This document shows positions 55,205 through 63,156 of a stretch of DNA of 64,000 nt, piece after piece. The stretch comes from Kribbella voronezhensis (GTDB taxonomy: Bacteria; Actinomycetota; Actinomycetes; Propionibacteriales; Kribbellaceae). The notes under the pieces are model-generated. The model was not told where the DNA came from and ran no database searches. It worked only from the letters and a program-made list of their open reading frames with translations. Both the position numbers and the translations under genes were made by a program. The DNA lies in contig NZ_SOCE01000002.1 in NCBI RefSeq assembly GCF_004365175.1, forward strand, positions 1,488,001 to 1,552,000. The letters run 5' to 3'. Each line of letters begins with the position of its first letter. Position 1 is the stretch's first letter.

Positions 55205-57340
55205 ATGGCAGACAAGGCGAATACTTCCCAGGGCGCCGGAGCCGCTCCCAGTGCGGACAGCCCGGCCGCCGTTCGTAACGTGGTCCTGGTCGGCCCGTCG
55301 GGTGCCGGCAAGACCACCCTCGTCGAGGCGTTGCTGGTCGCCTCCGGGGTGTTGTCCAGACCGGGATCCGTGCTCGACGGGACGACCGTCTGCGACAGCG
55401 ACGACGCGGAGATCCGGCAACAGCGGTCGGTCGGCCTGGCACTCGCCTCGCTCCCGCACGCCGGGATGAAGCTGAACCTGATCGACACCCCGGGGTACGC
55501 CGATTTCGTCGGTGAGCTCCGGGCCGGATTGAGAGCGGCGGATTGCGCTCTCTTCGTGATCCCGGCGAACGAGTCCGTGGACGAACCGACCAAGGCACTC
55601 TGGCAGGAATGCGACCAGGTCGGGATGCCCCGCGCCGTGGTGATCACCAAACTCGACCATGCCCGGGCGAACTACCAGAACGCGCTCTCTGCTGCTCAGA
55701 ACACCTTCGGGGACAAGGTTCTGCCGCTCTACCTGCCCACCGGTGACGGGCTGGTCGGGTTGCTGTCGCAGACCCAGTACCAGTACGACGGCGGCAAGCG
55801 GACCACGCGGGATCCCGACCCGGAGTACGCGGACCAGATCGAGGAACAGCGTGGCACCCTGATCGAAGGGATCATCGAGGAGTCCGAGGACGAGTCGCTG
55901 ATGGACCGGTATCTCGGCGGCGAGGAGATCGACCAGGACGTCCTCATCGAAGATCTCGAGAGAGCGGTTGCTCGCGGATCCTTCTTCCCCGTCATCCCGG
56001 TGTGCAGCGGCACAGGCGTCGGAACGCTCGAGCTGCTCGAGGTCGCGACGAGTGGGTTCCCTTCACCGACCGAGCACCCGGTGGCCGAGGTGTTCTCGCC
56101 GCACGGCGTACCGAAGAAGAAGCTGCCCTGTGACCCGGACGGGCCGCTGCTCGCCGAGGTGGTGAAGACGACGTCGGACCCGTACGTCGGCAGGGTCAGC
56201 CTGGTCCGGGTCTTCTCCGGCACCATCAGGCCCGACACGACGGTTCACGTGTCGGGCCATTTCACGTCCTTCTTCGGCGAGGGCAACACCCATGTCGATC
56301 ACGACGAGGACGAACGCATCGGCACGCTCTCCTTCCCGCTGGGCAAACAGCAGCGTCCTGCTTCGACGGTGGTCGCGGGTGATCTGTGCGCGATCGGCCG
56401 GCTGACGCGGGCAGAAACCGGTGACACGCTCTCCGACAAGGCCGAGCCGCTACTGCTCAAACCGTGGAACATGCCCGAGCCGTTGCTGCCGATCGCCGTA
56501 CAGGCGCATGCGAAGACCGACGAAGACAAGTTGTCCGTCGGGCTGCAGCGGCTCGCCGCCGAGGATCCGACGCTGCGGATCGAGCAGAACCCGGAGACGC
56601 ACCAGATCGTGCTCTGGTGCATGGGCGAGGCGCACTCGGACGTCGTACTGGATGCCCTGGCCAACCGGTACGGCGTGACCGTCGACACCGTGGAGCTTCG
56701 GGTGCCGTTGCGGGAGACGTTCGGCGGCAAGGCGAAGGGGCACGGGCGGCACGTGAAGCAGTCGGGCGGGCATGGTCAGTACGCCGTCTGCGACATCGAG
56801 GTGGAGCCGTTGCCGGACGGTGTCGAGTTCGAGTTCGTCGACAAGGTGGTCGGTGGGTCGGTGCCGCGGCAGTTCATCCCGAGTGTGGAGAAGGGCGTGC
56901 GGGCGCAGATGGAGCGCGGTGTCGGCGCCGGGTATCCGGTGGTCAACATCCGGGTCACGTTGCTCGACGGCAAGGCGCACAGCGTCGACTCGTCGGACAT
57001 GGCGTTCCAGATGGCGGGTGGACTCGCGCTGCGCGACGCGGCGAACGCGACCAAGGTGAATCTGCTCGAGCCCGTCGATCTCGTCTCGGTGCTGGTGCCC
57101 GACGACCTGGTCGGCTCGGTGATGAGCGATCTGTCCGGACGACGCGGGCGGTTGCTGGGTACCGAGCGAGTCGGCGACAACCGCACCTTGGTCAAGGCCG
57201 AGGTGCCGCAGGTGGAGATCACCCGGTACGCCGTCGACCTGAGATCGCTCTCTCATGGCGCTGCGTCGTTCACGCGCTCCTTCGTCCGCTACGAAGCCAT
57301 GCCTGATTCGGCAGCCGCGCGGGTCAAATCCTCCGCTTGA
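55205..57340 (+). CDS. elongation factor G-like GTPase (FusA2-like)
   Basis: This 711-residue translational GTPase has G1 VLVGPSGAGKTTLVEALL, G3 NLIDTPGYADFVGELR and a variant G4 VITKLDHARANY (TKLD instead of NKxD). Domains II to V follow, including GGKAKGHGRHVKQSGGHGQY. It matches the actinobacterial 'EF-G-like' paralogue (M. tuberculosis FusA2 type), whose exact role is unsettled: a ribosome-associated GTPase without proved translocase activity. A perfect AGGAGG lies 6 bp before the ATG. Confidence 0.92.
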   Translation: MADKANTSQGAGAAPSADSPAAVRNVVLVGPSGAGKTTLVEALLVASGVLSRPGSVLDGTTVCDSDDAEIRQQRSVGLALASLPHAGMKLNLIDTPGYADFVGELRAGLRAADCALFVIPANESVDEPTKALWQECDQVGMPRAVVITKLDHARANYQNALSAAQNTFGDKVLPLYLPTGDGLVGLLSQTQYQYDGGKRTTRDPDPEYADQIEEQRGTLIEGIIEESEDESLMDRYLGGEEIDQDVLIEDLERAVARGSFFPVIPVCSGTGVGTLELLEVATSGFPSPTEHPVAEVFSPHGVPKKKLPCDPDGPLLAEVVKTTSDPYVGRVSLVRVFSGTIRPDTTVHVSGHFTSFFGEGNTHVDHDEDERIGTLSFPLGKQQRPASTVVAGDLCAIGRLTRAETGDTLSDKAEPLLLKPWNMPEPLLPIAVQAHAKTDEDKLSVGLQRLAAEDPTLRIEQNPETHQIVLWCMGEAHSDVVLDALANRYGVTVDTVELRVPLRETFGGKAKGHGRHVKQSGGHGQYAVCDIEVEPLPDGVEFEFVDKVVGGSVPRQFIPSVEKGVRAQMERGVGAGYPVVNIRVTLLDGKAHSVDSSDMAFQMAGGLALRDAANATKVNLLEPVDLVSVLVPDDLVGSVMSDLSGRRGRLLGTERVGDNRTLVKAEVPQVEITRYAVDLRSLSHGAASFTRSFVRYEAMPDSAAARVKSSA

Positions 57341-57348
57341 TCCAATCG

Positions 57349-57366
57349 GTGCCGCGGGGCCGGCAC
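57349..57366. terminator. short hairpin between convergent genes
   Basis: GTGCCG / CGGCAC with a 6-nt loop CGGGGC, 8 bp after the EF-G-like stop and 6 bp before the end of the convergent NTF2-like gene. The stem is short and there is no U-tract. Confidence 0.4.
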
Positions 57367-57372
57367 GAACAC

Positions 57373-57807
57373 CTACCGGCTGAGCGCGACTGGATCCGGT
57401 GCGGTGATCGTGCCGAGCTGGATGCGCGCGCCGTACTCGTCGCGAACGCCCCAGTGCTCGGCGAGCCGAGCGCCGTCGGTGCGGTAGATGTGGGCGGTGG
57501 TCATCGAGTAGCTGCCGCCCTCGGCACCCGGTCCGTGGACGGCGTCTCGCCCGACGCCGTGCGCCACGGCACGCAGTACGACCCGATCCTCGGTCGAGAA
57601 CACGTCCTCGATGTCGTACCTGATCCGAAGGACCTGGGTGACGAAGGTGAGGATCTGCCGGTAGCCGGCCGGCCCGGGCGGCAAGGGGAAAGGCGAACCG
57701 TGGTCGACGAAGTCGTCGGTAACGAGGTCGTCCAGGCAGTCGAGGTCGCCGGAGTTGATGGCGTCGAAGACGCGCAGGGCCGCCGCCTGCGCCGGATTGA
57801 GGTTCAT
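57373..57807 (-). CDS. NTF2/SnoaL-like protein
   Basis: This 144-residue cone-fold protein of the SnoaL type begins MNLNPAQAAALRVFDAINSG and has DLVTDDFVDHGSPFPLPPGP and the C-terminal HIYRTDGARLAEHWGVRDEY (the conserved Trp and His of the pocket). Members are polyketide cyclases, isomerases or dehydratases, but most are uncharacterised. It is divergent from the TetR gene at 57875 and the two share a palindrome, so it is probably TetR-controlled. Confidence 0.85.
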   Translation of the reverse strand: MNLNPAQAAALRVFDAINSGDLDCLDDLVTDDFVDHGSPFPLPPGPAGYRQILTFVTQVLRIRYDIEDVFSTEDRVVLRAVAHGVGRDAVHGPGAEGGSYSMTTAHIYRTDGARLAEHWGVRDEYGARIQLGTITAPDPVALSR

Positions 57808-57835
57808 GACTGGACTCCTCGAAAGATTGGACTAT

Positions 57836-57856
57836 GATTCCAGTGGAATTGGAATC
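57836..57856. promoter_or_regulatory. TetR operator-like palindrome
   Basis: GATTCCA-GTGGAAT-TGGAATC (57836-57856) has perfect 7-bp arms. A second perfect palindrome, ATTCCA-G-TGGAAT, is nested in it (57837-57849). It sits in the 67-bp divergent spacer. Confidence 0.7.
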
Positions 57857-57874
57857 TAGTGAATTGGAGGTCAG

Positions 57875-58510
57875 GTGGCAAGGGCCTACGACAGCTCCGC
57901 TCGCATCGAGGGCGCGCGGCGGACCAGGGCGTCGATCGTGGAGACCGCGCGGGACCTGCTGCTCCAGGGCGGATATCCGGGCATGACAGTGGCCTCGCTG
58001 GCAACTGCTGCCGGGGTCAGCCCGCAGACGGTCTACAACTCGGTCGGGAACAAGGCGGCGGTCGTCAAGGCGGTCTACGACCAGCTGATGGCCGGTGACG
58101 ACGCCGCGGTCCCGATGAGTGAACGGCCGGAGTTTCACGCGATGTTCGAGGCCGGCGATCGGGTCGCCTTCGCCCAGGCGTACGCCGGCTGGGTGCGGGT
58201 CCTCGCCGGTCGCGCCGGGCCGTTGCTCGGTGCGCTGCTGGCGCATGGCACCGATGCCACTCTCCTCGAGTTCACGGCGACCATCGAGCACGAACGGTAC
58301 GTCGGGACGACCCACGCGATCACCGGACTGCGTGACCGGATCGGCCTTCCGGAGCATCACGCGGACGAGGACAGCCTGCACCGGTTGGTCGACGCGGTAT
58401 GGACCCTGAACTCCCCTGATTGCTACGACCGGCTGGTACGCCGCCGCGGGTGGTCCCCGGCCGAGTACGAGACCTGGCTCGCCCACCAGTTGATCGCCCT
58501 GCTGAGCTGA
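57875..58510 (+). CDS. TetR-family transcriptional regulator
   Basis: This 211-residue TetR protein has the HTH at residues 15-63 (RASIVETARDLLLQGGYPGM, then AAGVSPQTVYNSVGNKAAVV). The ligand domain contains several Trp and Arg residues near the C-terminus (RRRGWSPAEYETWLAHQLIA). The GTG start follows GGAGG by 4 bp. It probably represses itself and the NTF2-like gene through the ATTCCA/TGGAAT palindrome. Confidence 0.9.
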   Translation: MARAYDSSARIEGARRTRASIVETARDLLLQGGYPGMTVASLATAAGVSPQTVYNSVGNKAAVVKAVYDQLMAGDDAAVPMSERPEFHAMFEAGDRVAFAQAYAGWVRVLAGRAGPLLGALLAHGTDATLLEFTATIEHERYVGTTHAITGLRDRIGLPEHHADEDSLHRLVDAVWTLNSPDCYDRLVRRRGWSPAEYETWLAHQLIALLS

Positions 58511-58557
58511 CCCAGCAGCTTTGCCACTGGCTCCCCCGCGGGCTCTAGGGTGACGGG

Positions 58558-58962
58558 ATGAGTGAGAACTGTCTTTTCTGTGGCATCGTCGCGGGGTCCA
58601 TTCCTTCTCAGCAGGTGGCGGAGAACGAGCGGGCGATCGCGTTCATGGACATCAATCCGGCGACTCGCGGGCATCTGCTGGTCGTCCCGCGGGCGCATGC
58701 GAAGGACCTGCGGGAGAGCGCTCCCGAGGATCTCATCGCGGCAACTCTGCTGGCGCAATCGCTGGTGACAACCGTGATCGAGCGGCTCGACGCCGACGGC
58801 GCGAACCTGCTCAGCTGCATCGGCGCCGAGGCCTGGCAGAGCGTGTTCCACACTCACCTGCACGTCATCCCGCGGTACAAGGACGACCCGCTCCAGCTCC
58901 CCTGGCACCCGACCCCCGGTGACATGGACGCCATCGCAGCCACCGCCGCCGAACTCCGCTGA
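58558..58962 (+). CDS. HIT-family hydrolase
   Basis: This 134-residue histidine-triad protein opens with CLFCGIVAGSIPSQQVAENE, a CxxC zinc-site-like start common in this group, and has the catalytic motif VFHTHLHVIPRYKDD. It would hydrolyse nucleoside phosphoramidates or Ap4A-type dinucleotides. The ATG is leaderless (TAGGGT 6 bp upstream). In mycobacteria a HIT gene sits immediately beside pgsA-patA-pimA. Here a HIT gene lies about 2 kb from that cluster with an MFS and sigma factor in between. Confidence 0.9.
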   Translation: MSENCLFCGIVAGSIPSQQVAENERAIAFMDINPATRGHLLVVPRAHAKDLRESAPEDLIAATLLAQSLVTTVIERLDADGANLLSCIGAEAWQSVFHTHLHVIPRYKDDPLQLPWHPTPGDMDAIAATAAELR

Positions 58963-59001
58963 TCCCGAAAGTCCAGCCGAGGCTGTAACGCCGTGGCCGG
59001 T

Positions 59002-59051
59002 CATGACACTCCAGGGGCATCAGGACTTCCCGAGCACCTGGAGTGGTCATG
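59002..59051 (+). promoter_or_regulatory. hairpin covering the ribosome site and start codon of the MFS gene
   Basis: CATGACACTCCAGG (59002-59015) pairs with CCTGGAGTGGTCATG (59037-59051) with a single bulged base and a 21-nt loop. The right arm contains the GGAG ribosome site and the ATG. A TGTAAC box at about 58985 would start the RNA just before the hairpin. Confidence 0.65.
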
Positions 59052-60302
59052 TCGAAGCTGGTACGGCGGTTGGTGCCGTTGCAGGTCGCGGCGTTCCTGC
59101 AGGGGGTCGGGTTCTGGGTTCCCGTCGAGAAGTTGTTCATGACCGGGATCGGGTTCGATGCGGCGACGATCGGTGTGATGGCGGCCGCGTACGCCGCGTT
59201 GGTGCCTGGCGTCGAAGTGATCTCCGGGATCCTGGCCGACCGCTGGTCGCGTCGCGGGGTTCTGGTCGTCGCCGGGGTCGCGATGTTCGCCAGTGTGCTG
59301 ATCGGCGGACTCAGTCACAACGTGCTCACCTACATCGTCGCCGCGCTCGTGCTCGGCATCTACTTCGCGATGTACTCGGGCACCGTCGAAGCGATGGTCT
59401 ACGACACCGTGCTCGAGGAGACCGGCGGCAGTACCGCCTACGAGCGGCAGATCGGCAGGATCCGGCTGATCGAGAGCATCGCCCTCGTGCTGAGCGCCCT
59501 GGCCGGCGGCTGGATCGCCGCCGGCGCGGGCGCCCGGCTCACCTATTTCCTCACCCTGCCGTTCGTCGTCGTCTCGCTGCTCGCCCTCGCTGCGTTCCGC
59601 GAGCCGCACCTCCATGAAACGAGTGAGCGCTCTCCGCTCCGGGAGCATCTCCACGTCACCTACGCCGCGATCACCCGCCGCGGCCGGCTCATCCCGATCG
59701 CCGCGGCATCCGTCATGGCGGCATTGTTGCTGCAGGCAATCTTCGAGTTCGGTCCGCTGTGGCTGATCGCGCTCTCTGCGTCGCCCGTGCTGTACGGACC
59801 GTTCTGGGCGGGCCTGGTCTCCACACTCGGGGTCGGCGGTCTGCTGGCCGGACGACTGCGGCTCGACAAACCACCGCACGTCGTCCTCGTCGTGATGGCG
59901 ATGTTGCTGGCCTGCCTGACGATGACCACCAGCCACAACCTCGGCGCCCTCACAGCCGCCATGATCACGCTCACCCTGCTGCTCGTCATCGCGGGAATCC
60001 ACCTCAGCCGCCTGCTGCACGACGCGGTCCCGTCGACGATCCGGACCGGTGTCGCCTCAGGGATCAGCGCGGTCTCCTGGATCTTCTTCCTGCCGTTCGC
60101 CCTCGGGTTCGGTGCCGTGAGCAACGAGTACGGCGTGTACACGGCCGGCTGGATGATCACGGCGGCGGCCGCTCTCGCCGGGGCCGGACTGATCTGGGTG
60201 GTCGCCCGCCCGGTCGCCGAGCCGGCCGAGCCTCTCGAAGCAACCGAGGCAACCGCCGCTAGCGAGGCCGAGCAACACGCGGTACTGCGAACCGCCGCGT
60301 GA
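59049..60302 (+). CDS. MFS transporter
   Basis: This 417-residue major facilitator has about 12 helices. The loop 2-3 motif is GVEVISGILADRWSRRGVLV (GxxADRxxRR), the hallmark of drug-exporter and sugar MFS proteins. It ends in an Ala/Glu-rich cytoplasmic tail (PAEPLEATEATAASEAEQHA). The ATG at 59049 follows GGAG by 5 bp, inside the right arm of a predicted 14-bp hairpin, which suggests translational control. Substrate unknown. A sigma factor follows after 13 bp but has its own promoter. Confidence 0.85.
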   Translation: MSKLVRRLVPLQVAAFLQGVGFWVPVEKLFMTGIGFDAATIGVMAAAYAALVPGVEVISGILADRWSRRGVLVVAGVAMFASVLIGGLSHNVLTYIVAALVLGIYFAMYSGTVEAMVYDTVLEETGGSTAYERQIGRIRLIESIALVLSALAGGWIAAGAGARLTYFLTLPFVVVSLLALAAFREPHLHETSERSPLREHLHVTYAAITRRGRLIPIAAASVMAALLLQAIFEFGPLWLIALSASPVLYGPFWAGLVSTLGVGGLLAGRLRLDKPPHVVLVVMAMLLACLTMTTSHNLGALTAAMITLTLLLVIAGIHLSRLLHDAVPSTIRTGVASGISAVSWIFFLPFALGFGAVSNEYGVYTAGWMITAAAALAGAGLIWVVARPVAEPAEPLEATEATAASEAEQHAVLRTAA

Positions 60303-60315
60303 CTACTCTGGTGCG

Positions 60316-60960
60316 ATGGAAGGGATTCCGCCGGACGACGTCCTGGTCGCCCGGCTGCGGAGCGGCGAAGAGAGCGCTTTCGCGTTGGTGCTCGACAGCT
60401 GGTCCGGTGGCATGCTGCGACTGGCCAGGTCGTTCGTCTCGACCGAGGAGTCCGCCGCCGAGGTGGTGCAGGAGACCTGGCTCGCGGTGATCGAGGGGAT
60501 CGACCGGTTCGAGGGACGGTCGTCGCTCAAGACCTGGATCTACCGGATCCTGACCAACCAGGCCAAGCGGCGCGGGGTCCGCGAGCACAAGGTCGTCCCC
60601 CTGAGCAGCATCCAGACCGGCAGCAGCGCCGACGACAGCGGCCCGACGGTCGACCCGGCCAGATTCCGGCCGCCGGGCGATCCCTATCCAGGGCATTGGT
60701 GGGAGTTCCCGGCGAGCTGGCCGACACCCGAGCAAGGCCTGCTGGGAGGCGAGGCCCGGGTGCTGCTGAGCCAGGCTCTGGTGGAACTGCCTGAGCGCCA
60801 GCGGGCGGTGATCGTCCTGCGCGACGTCGAGGGCTACTCCTCGGACGAGGTCTGCGACCTGCTCGAGATCTCGCCGGGAAACCAGCGAGTCCTGCTGCAC
60901 CGTGCTCGCGCTTTCCTGCGAGGCAAACTGGAGGAGTACTACGAGGAGGCGAAGCCGTGA
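60316..60960 (+). CDS. ECF-family RNA polymerase sigma factor
   Basis: This 214-residue sigma factor has region 2 at about residues 20-90 (SAFALVLDSWSGGMLRLARS, EVVQETWLAVIEGIDRFEGR, SSLKTWIYRILTNQAKRR) and region 4 at about 145-205 (ELPERQRAVIVLRDVEGYSS, then LLEISPGNQRVLLHRARAFL). A long linker of about 50 residues rich in Gly, Pro and Trp joins them. It is leaderless: TACTCT lies 6 bp before the ATG. The zinc-type anti-sigma gene overlaps its end by 4 bp. Confidence 0.9.
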   Translation: MEGIPPDDVLVARLRSGEESAFALVLDSWSGGMLRLARSFVSTEESAAEVVQETWLAVIEGIDRFEGRSSLKTWIYRILTNQAKRRGVREHKVVPLSSIQTGSSADDSGPTVDPARFRPPGDPYPGHWWEFPASWPTPEQGLLGGEARVLLSQALVELPERQRAVIVLRDVEGYSSDEVCDLLEISPGNQRVLLHRARAFLRGKLEEYYEEAKP

Positions 60961-61190
60961 CCGATCTCGACTGTCAGCAGTTCGTCGAGCAGGTGACCGC
61001 GTTCCTGGAGGGCGGGCTCGACCCCGCCGAAGAGCAGCGATTCGTCGACCACCTCGCCCTGTGCGACGGCTGCGACCGCTACCTCGACCAGGTCCGGCAG
61101 ACCGTGCACGCCCTCCGCGAGCTCCCCGCGGAAGCGCTCTCTCCGGAGAACCGGCAAGCCCTCCTCAACACCTTCCGCGCAAAGCACTAG
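60957..61190 (+). CDS. anti-sigma factor, zf-HC2 type
   Basis: This 77-residue soluble anti-sigma protein has the zinc motif His32-x3-Cys36-x2-Cys39 (VDHLALCDGCDRYLDQVRQT) and probably Cys6 as the fourth ligand. It is the ZAS-type that releases its sigma factor upon oxidation or a similar cue. It lacks a membrane helix. The GTG start overlaps the sigma stop (GTGA). Its end overlaps the convergent pimA stop by 4 bp. Confidence 0.85.
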   Translation: MTDLDCQQFVEQVTAFLEGGLDPAEEQRFVDHLALCDGCDRYLDQVRQTVHALRELPAEALSPENRQALLNTFRAKH

Positions 61191-62287
61191 CGCCGCGCGA
61201 CCAGTTCGTAGACAGCCACAAGCTCACCGATCAACACTTCCCAGTCATACCTGCGTACGGCGTTTCGCCCGGCCGCGCGCAGTTTGTCCCGTTCGTCGGG
61301 CGACCCCAGAAGCCGCGAGGCACACCGAGCGAGTGCGGCGGCATCGCCCGGCTCGAACAACTCCCCCAGCCGGCCGCCGTCGAGCACCTGCCGGAAGGCG
61401 GCCAGATCGCTCGCCAGCACCGGGGCTCCGGACGCCATCGCCTCCAGCAGCACGATGCCGAAGCTCTCGCCGCCGAGATGCGGAGCGACGTACACGTCCG
61501 AGCCGGCGAACATGTCCGCCCGCGCGGCATCGTCGATGGCGCCGAGGAAGAGAACGTTCTCCCGGCAGAACTCGGGCAGCGATCGCCGCGCGTCATCGGC
61601 CTGTCCCGCACCGGCGACCAGGACACGCAGGCCCGGCCGCTTGGTCACCAAGTGCGGAACGGCCGCGAGCAGAACGCCCAGTCCCTTGCGCGGTTCGTCC
61701 ATCCGGCCGAGGAAGCTGATCGTGCCGTCGGCGCCCTGCCACTGCGGTCGCGGCCGGCCGTTGAAGCGCGCCGTATAGAGACCGTTCGGGATCACCACGG
61801 CCTCGCCGCCGATGTGCTGGACCATCATCGAGCGCGCGTTCTCCGACACGGCGATCCGGGCGTCGATCTTCTCCAGCGCCGGCCGCAGCAATCCGGCCGC
61901 GGCGCTCATCGCACGGGATCGCACTTGCCAGGTGTGAAACGTTGCGACGAACGGCCCGTCGCCCGACCACAAGGCGATGATCGACGCGCTCGGCGTGGTC
62001 GGCTCGTGGACATGGACGACATCGAAGTCCCCCTCGGCAAGCCACGCCCGCACGCGAGCCGCAGTACGAGGGCCGAAGGTGACGCGAGCGACCGAGCCGT
62101 TGTACGGAACGCCGACGGCGTGGCCCGAGCTCACGACGTACGGCGGCGCCGGGTGCTCGTCGTCGACGGGTGCCAGCACGGAGACCTCGTGGCCCCGGGA
62201 CAGCAGCGCCTCGGCGAGATCGCGAACGTGGTTCTGCACTCCCCCGGGGGTGCCCAGGGAGTACGGGCAGACCAGGCCGATCCTCAT
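61187..62287 (-). CDS. pimA: PimA-type phosphatidylinositol alpha-mannosyltransferase
   Basis: This 366-residue GT-B glycosyltransferase of family GT4 transfers mannose from GDP-mannose to phosphatidylinositol. It begins MRIGLVCPYSLGTPGGVQNH, with the Gly-rich acceptor loop, and has HVHEPTTPSASIIAL and the GDP-binding ESFGIVLLEAMASGAPVLAS. The family's E-x7-E is present there. The ATG overlaps the stop of the acyltransferase gene by 1 bp (TGATG). The cluster order pgsA-acyltransferase-pimA matches mycobacteria and Streptomyces. It acts on the cytoplasmic face of the membrane. Confidence 0.92.
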   Translation of the reverse strand: MRIGLVCPYSLGTPGGVQNHVRDLAEALLSRGHEVSVLAPVDDEHPAPPYVVSSGHAVGVPYNGSVARVTFGPRTAARVRAWLAEGDFDVVHVHEPTTPSASIIALWSGDGPFVATFHTWQVRSRAMSAAAGLLRPALEKIDARIAVSENARSMMVQHIGGEAVVIPNGLYTARFNGRPRPQWQGADGTISFLGRMDEPRKGLGVLLAAVPHLVTKRPGLRVLVAGAGQADDARRSLPEFCRENVLFLGAIDDAARADMFAGSDVYVAPHLGGESFGIVLLEAMASGAPVLASDLAAFRQVLDGGRLGELFEPGDAAALARCASRLLGSPDERDKLRAAGRNAVRRYDWEVLIGELVAVYELVARR

Positions 62288-63153
62288 CAGTCCACGAAGA
62301 TCCGTTGCATCATGTGCCAGTCCTGGGGGTGGGCGGCGATCCCCTCGGCGAAGGCGTCCGCGCAGCGCTGGGTCATCGCGGCCAGGCCACCGGCACGCTC
62401 GATGGGCTCGTGGAAGGTGATGACCAGCTCCGGGCCGTCGTAGTGCAGCGTGGCCGGGATCAGTGGCGCGCCCGTGCGAACACTCAGCGCCGCCGGACCG
62501 GCCGGCATCCGCGACCGCCGGCCGAAGAAGTCGACCGGCACGCCGCGCTCGGACAGATCCCGATCGGCCACCAGGCAGACGAAGCCACCGGCACGAAGGC
62601 GCTCGGCCAGTACGCCGAACACGTGCTCGTCGCTGCCGGTGAGCGGCAGGACCTCCATCCCGAGCTTTTTGCGATACGCGACGAACCGGTCGAACAGCGA
62701 CTCCGGCCGCAGCCGCTCGGCCACGGTCGACACGGGCATCCCGGTCCGGCCCGCCCAGGCGCCCGCGTGGTCGTAGTTCGCGAGATGCGGAAGCGCGCAG
62801 ATCACGCCGCGGCCGGCCGTGTGCGCGTCGCGGAGCACTTTCTCGTTCACGGTCCGGACCCGGCCGACGATCCGCTCGTCGTCCCATTCGGGCAGCCGAA
62901 ACGCCTCCTGCCAATAACGCAGGTACGACCGCATTCCGGCCGCGGTCATCGCGTCCAGCTCAGCCGGCGTCGCGGCCGGGCGAACCACGGCGAGATTCGA
63001 GCGAAGCCGCTGAACCCCACGACCGTTCCGGCGTACGACGAAGTCGGCGACCCGGTGGAACAACCAGGTGACGACCGACTCCGGCAACCGGCGTACCAGG
63101 GCCCAGGCGAGCGCGAACGCCAGGTCGACCGCGCGCTGGCGCAAGCGTTCCAC
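62287..63153 (-). CDS. PatA-type phosphatidylinositol mannoside acyltransferase
   Basis: This 288-residue protein of the LpxL/HtrB acyltransferase family acylates the mannose of PIM. The catalytic His-x4-Asp is in CALPHLANYDHAGAWAGRTG and the substrate loop in VPVDFFGRRSRMPAGPAALS. The GTG start is 3 bp from the pgsA stop, and the TGATG overlap couples it to pimA. Membrane association is through an amphipathic N-terminus rather than a clear helix (LRQRAVDLAFALAWALVRRL is the most hydrophobic part). Confidence 0.9.
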   Translation of the reverse strand: MERLRQRAVDLAFALAWALVRRLPESVVTWLFHRVADFVVRRNGRGVQRLRSNLAVVRPAATPAELDAMTAAGMRSYLRYWQEAFRLPEWDDERIVGRVRTVNEKVLRDAHTAGRGVICALPHLANYDHAGAWAGRTGMPVSTVAERLRPESLFDRFVAYRKKLGMEVLPLTGSDEHVFGVLAERLRAGGFVCLVADRDLSERGVPVDFFGRRSRMPAGPAALSVRTGAPLIPATLHYDGPELVITFHEPIERAGGLAAMTQRCADAFAEGIAAHPQDWHMMQRIFVD

Positions 63154-63156
63154 GGC

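Noticed and set aside
56450..58486. 678-codon minus-strand frame
   Set aside because: Antisense to the EF-G-like and TetR genes. No recognisable domain.
60902..62443. 513-codon plus-strand frame
   Set aside because: Antisense to pimA and an out-of-frame shadow of the anti-sigma gene.
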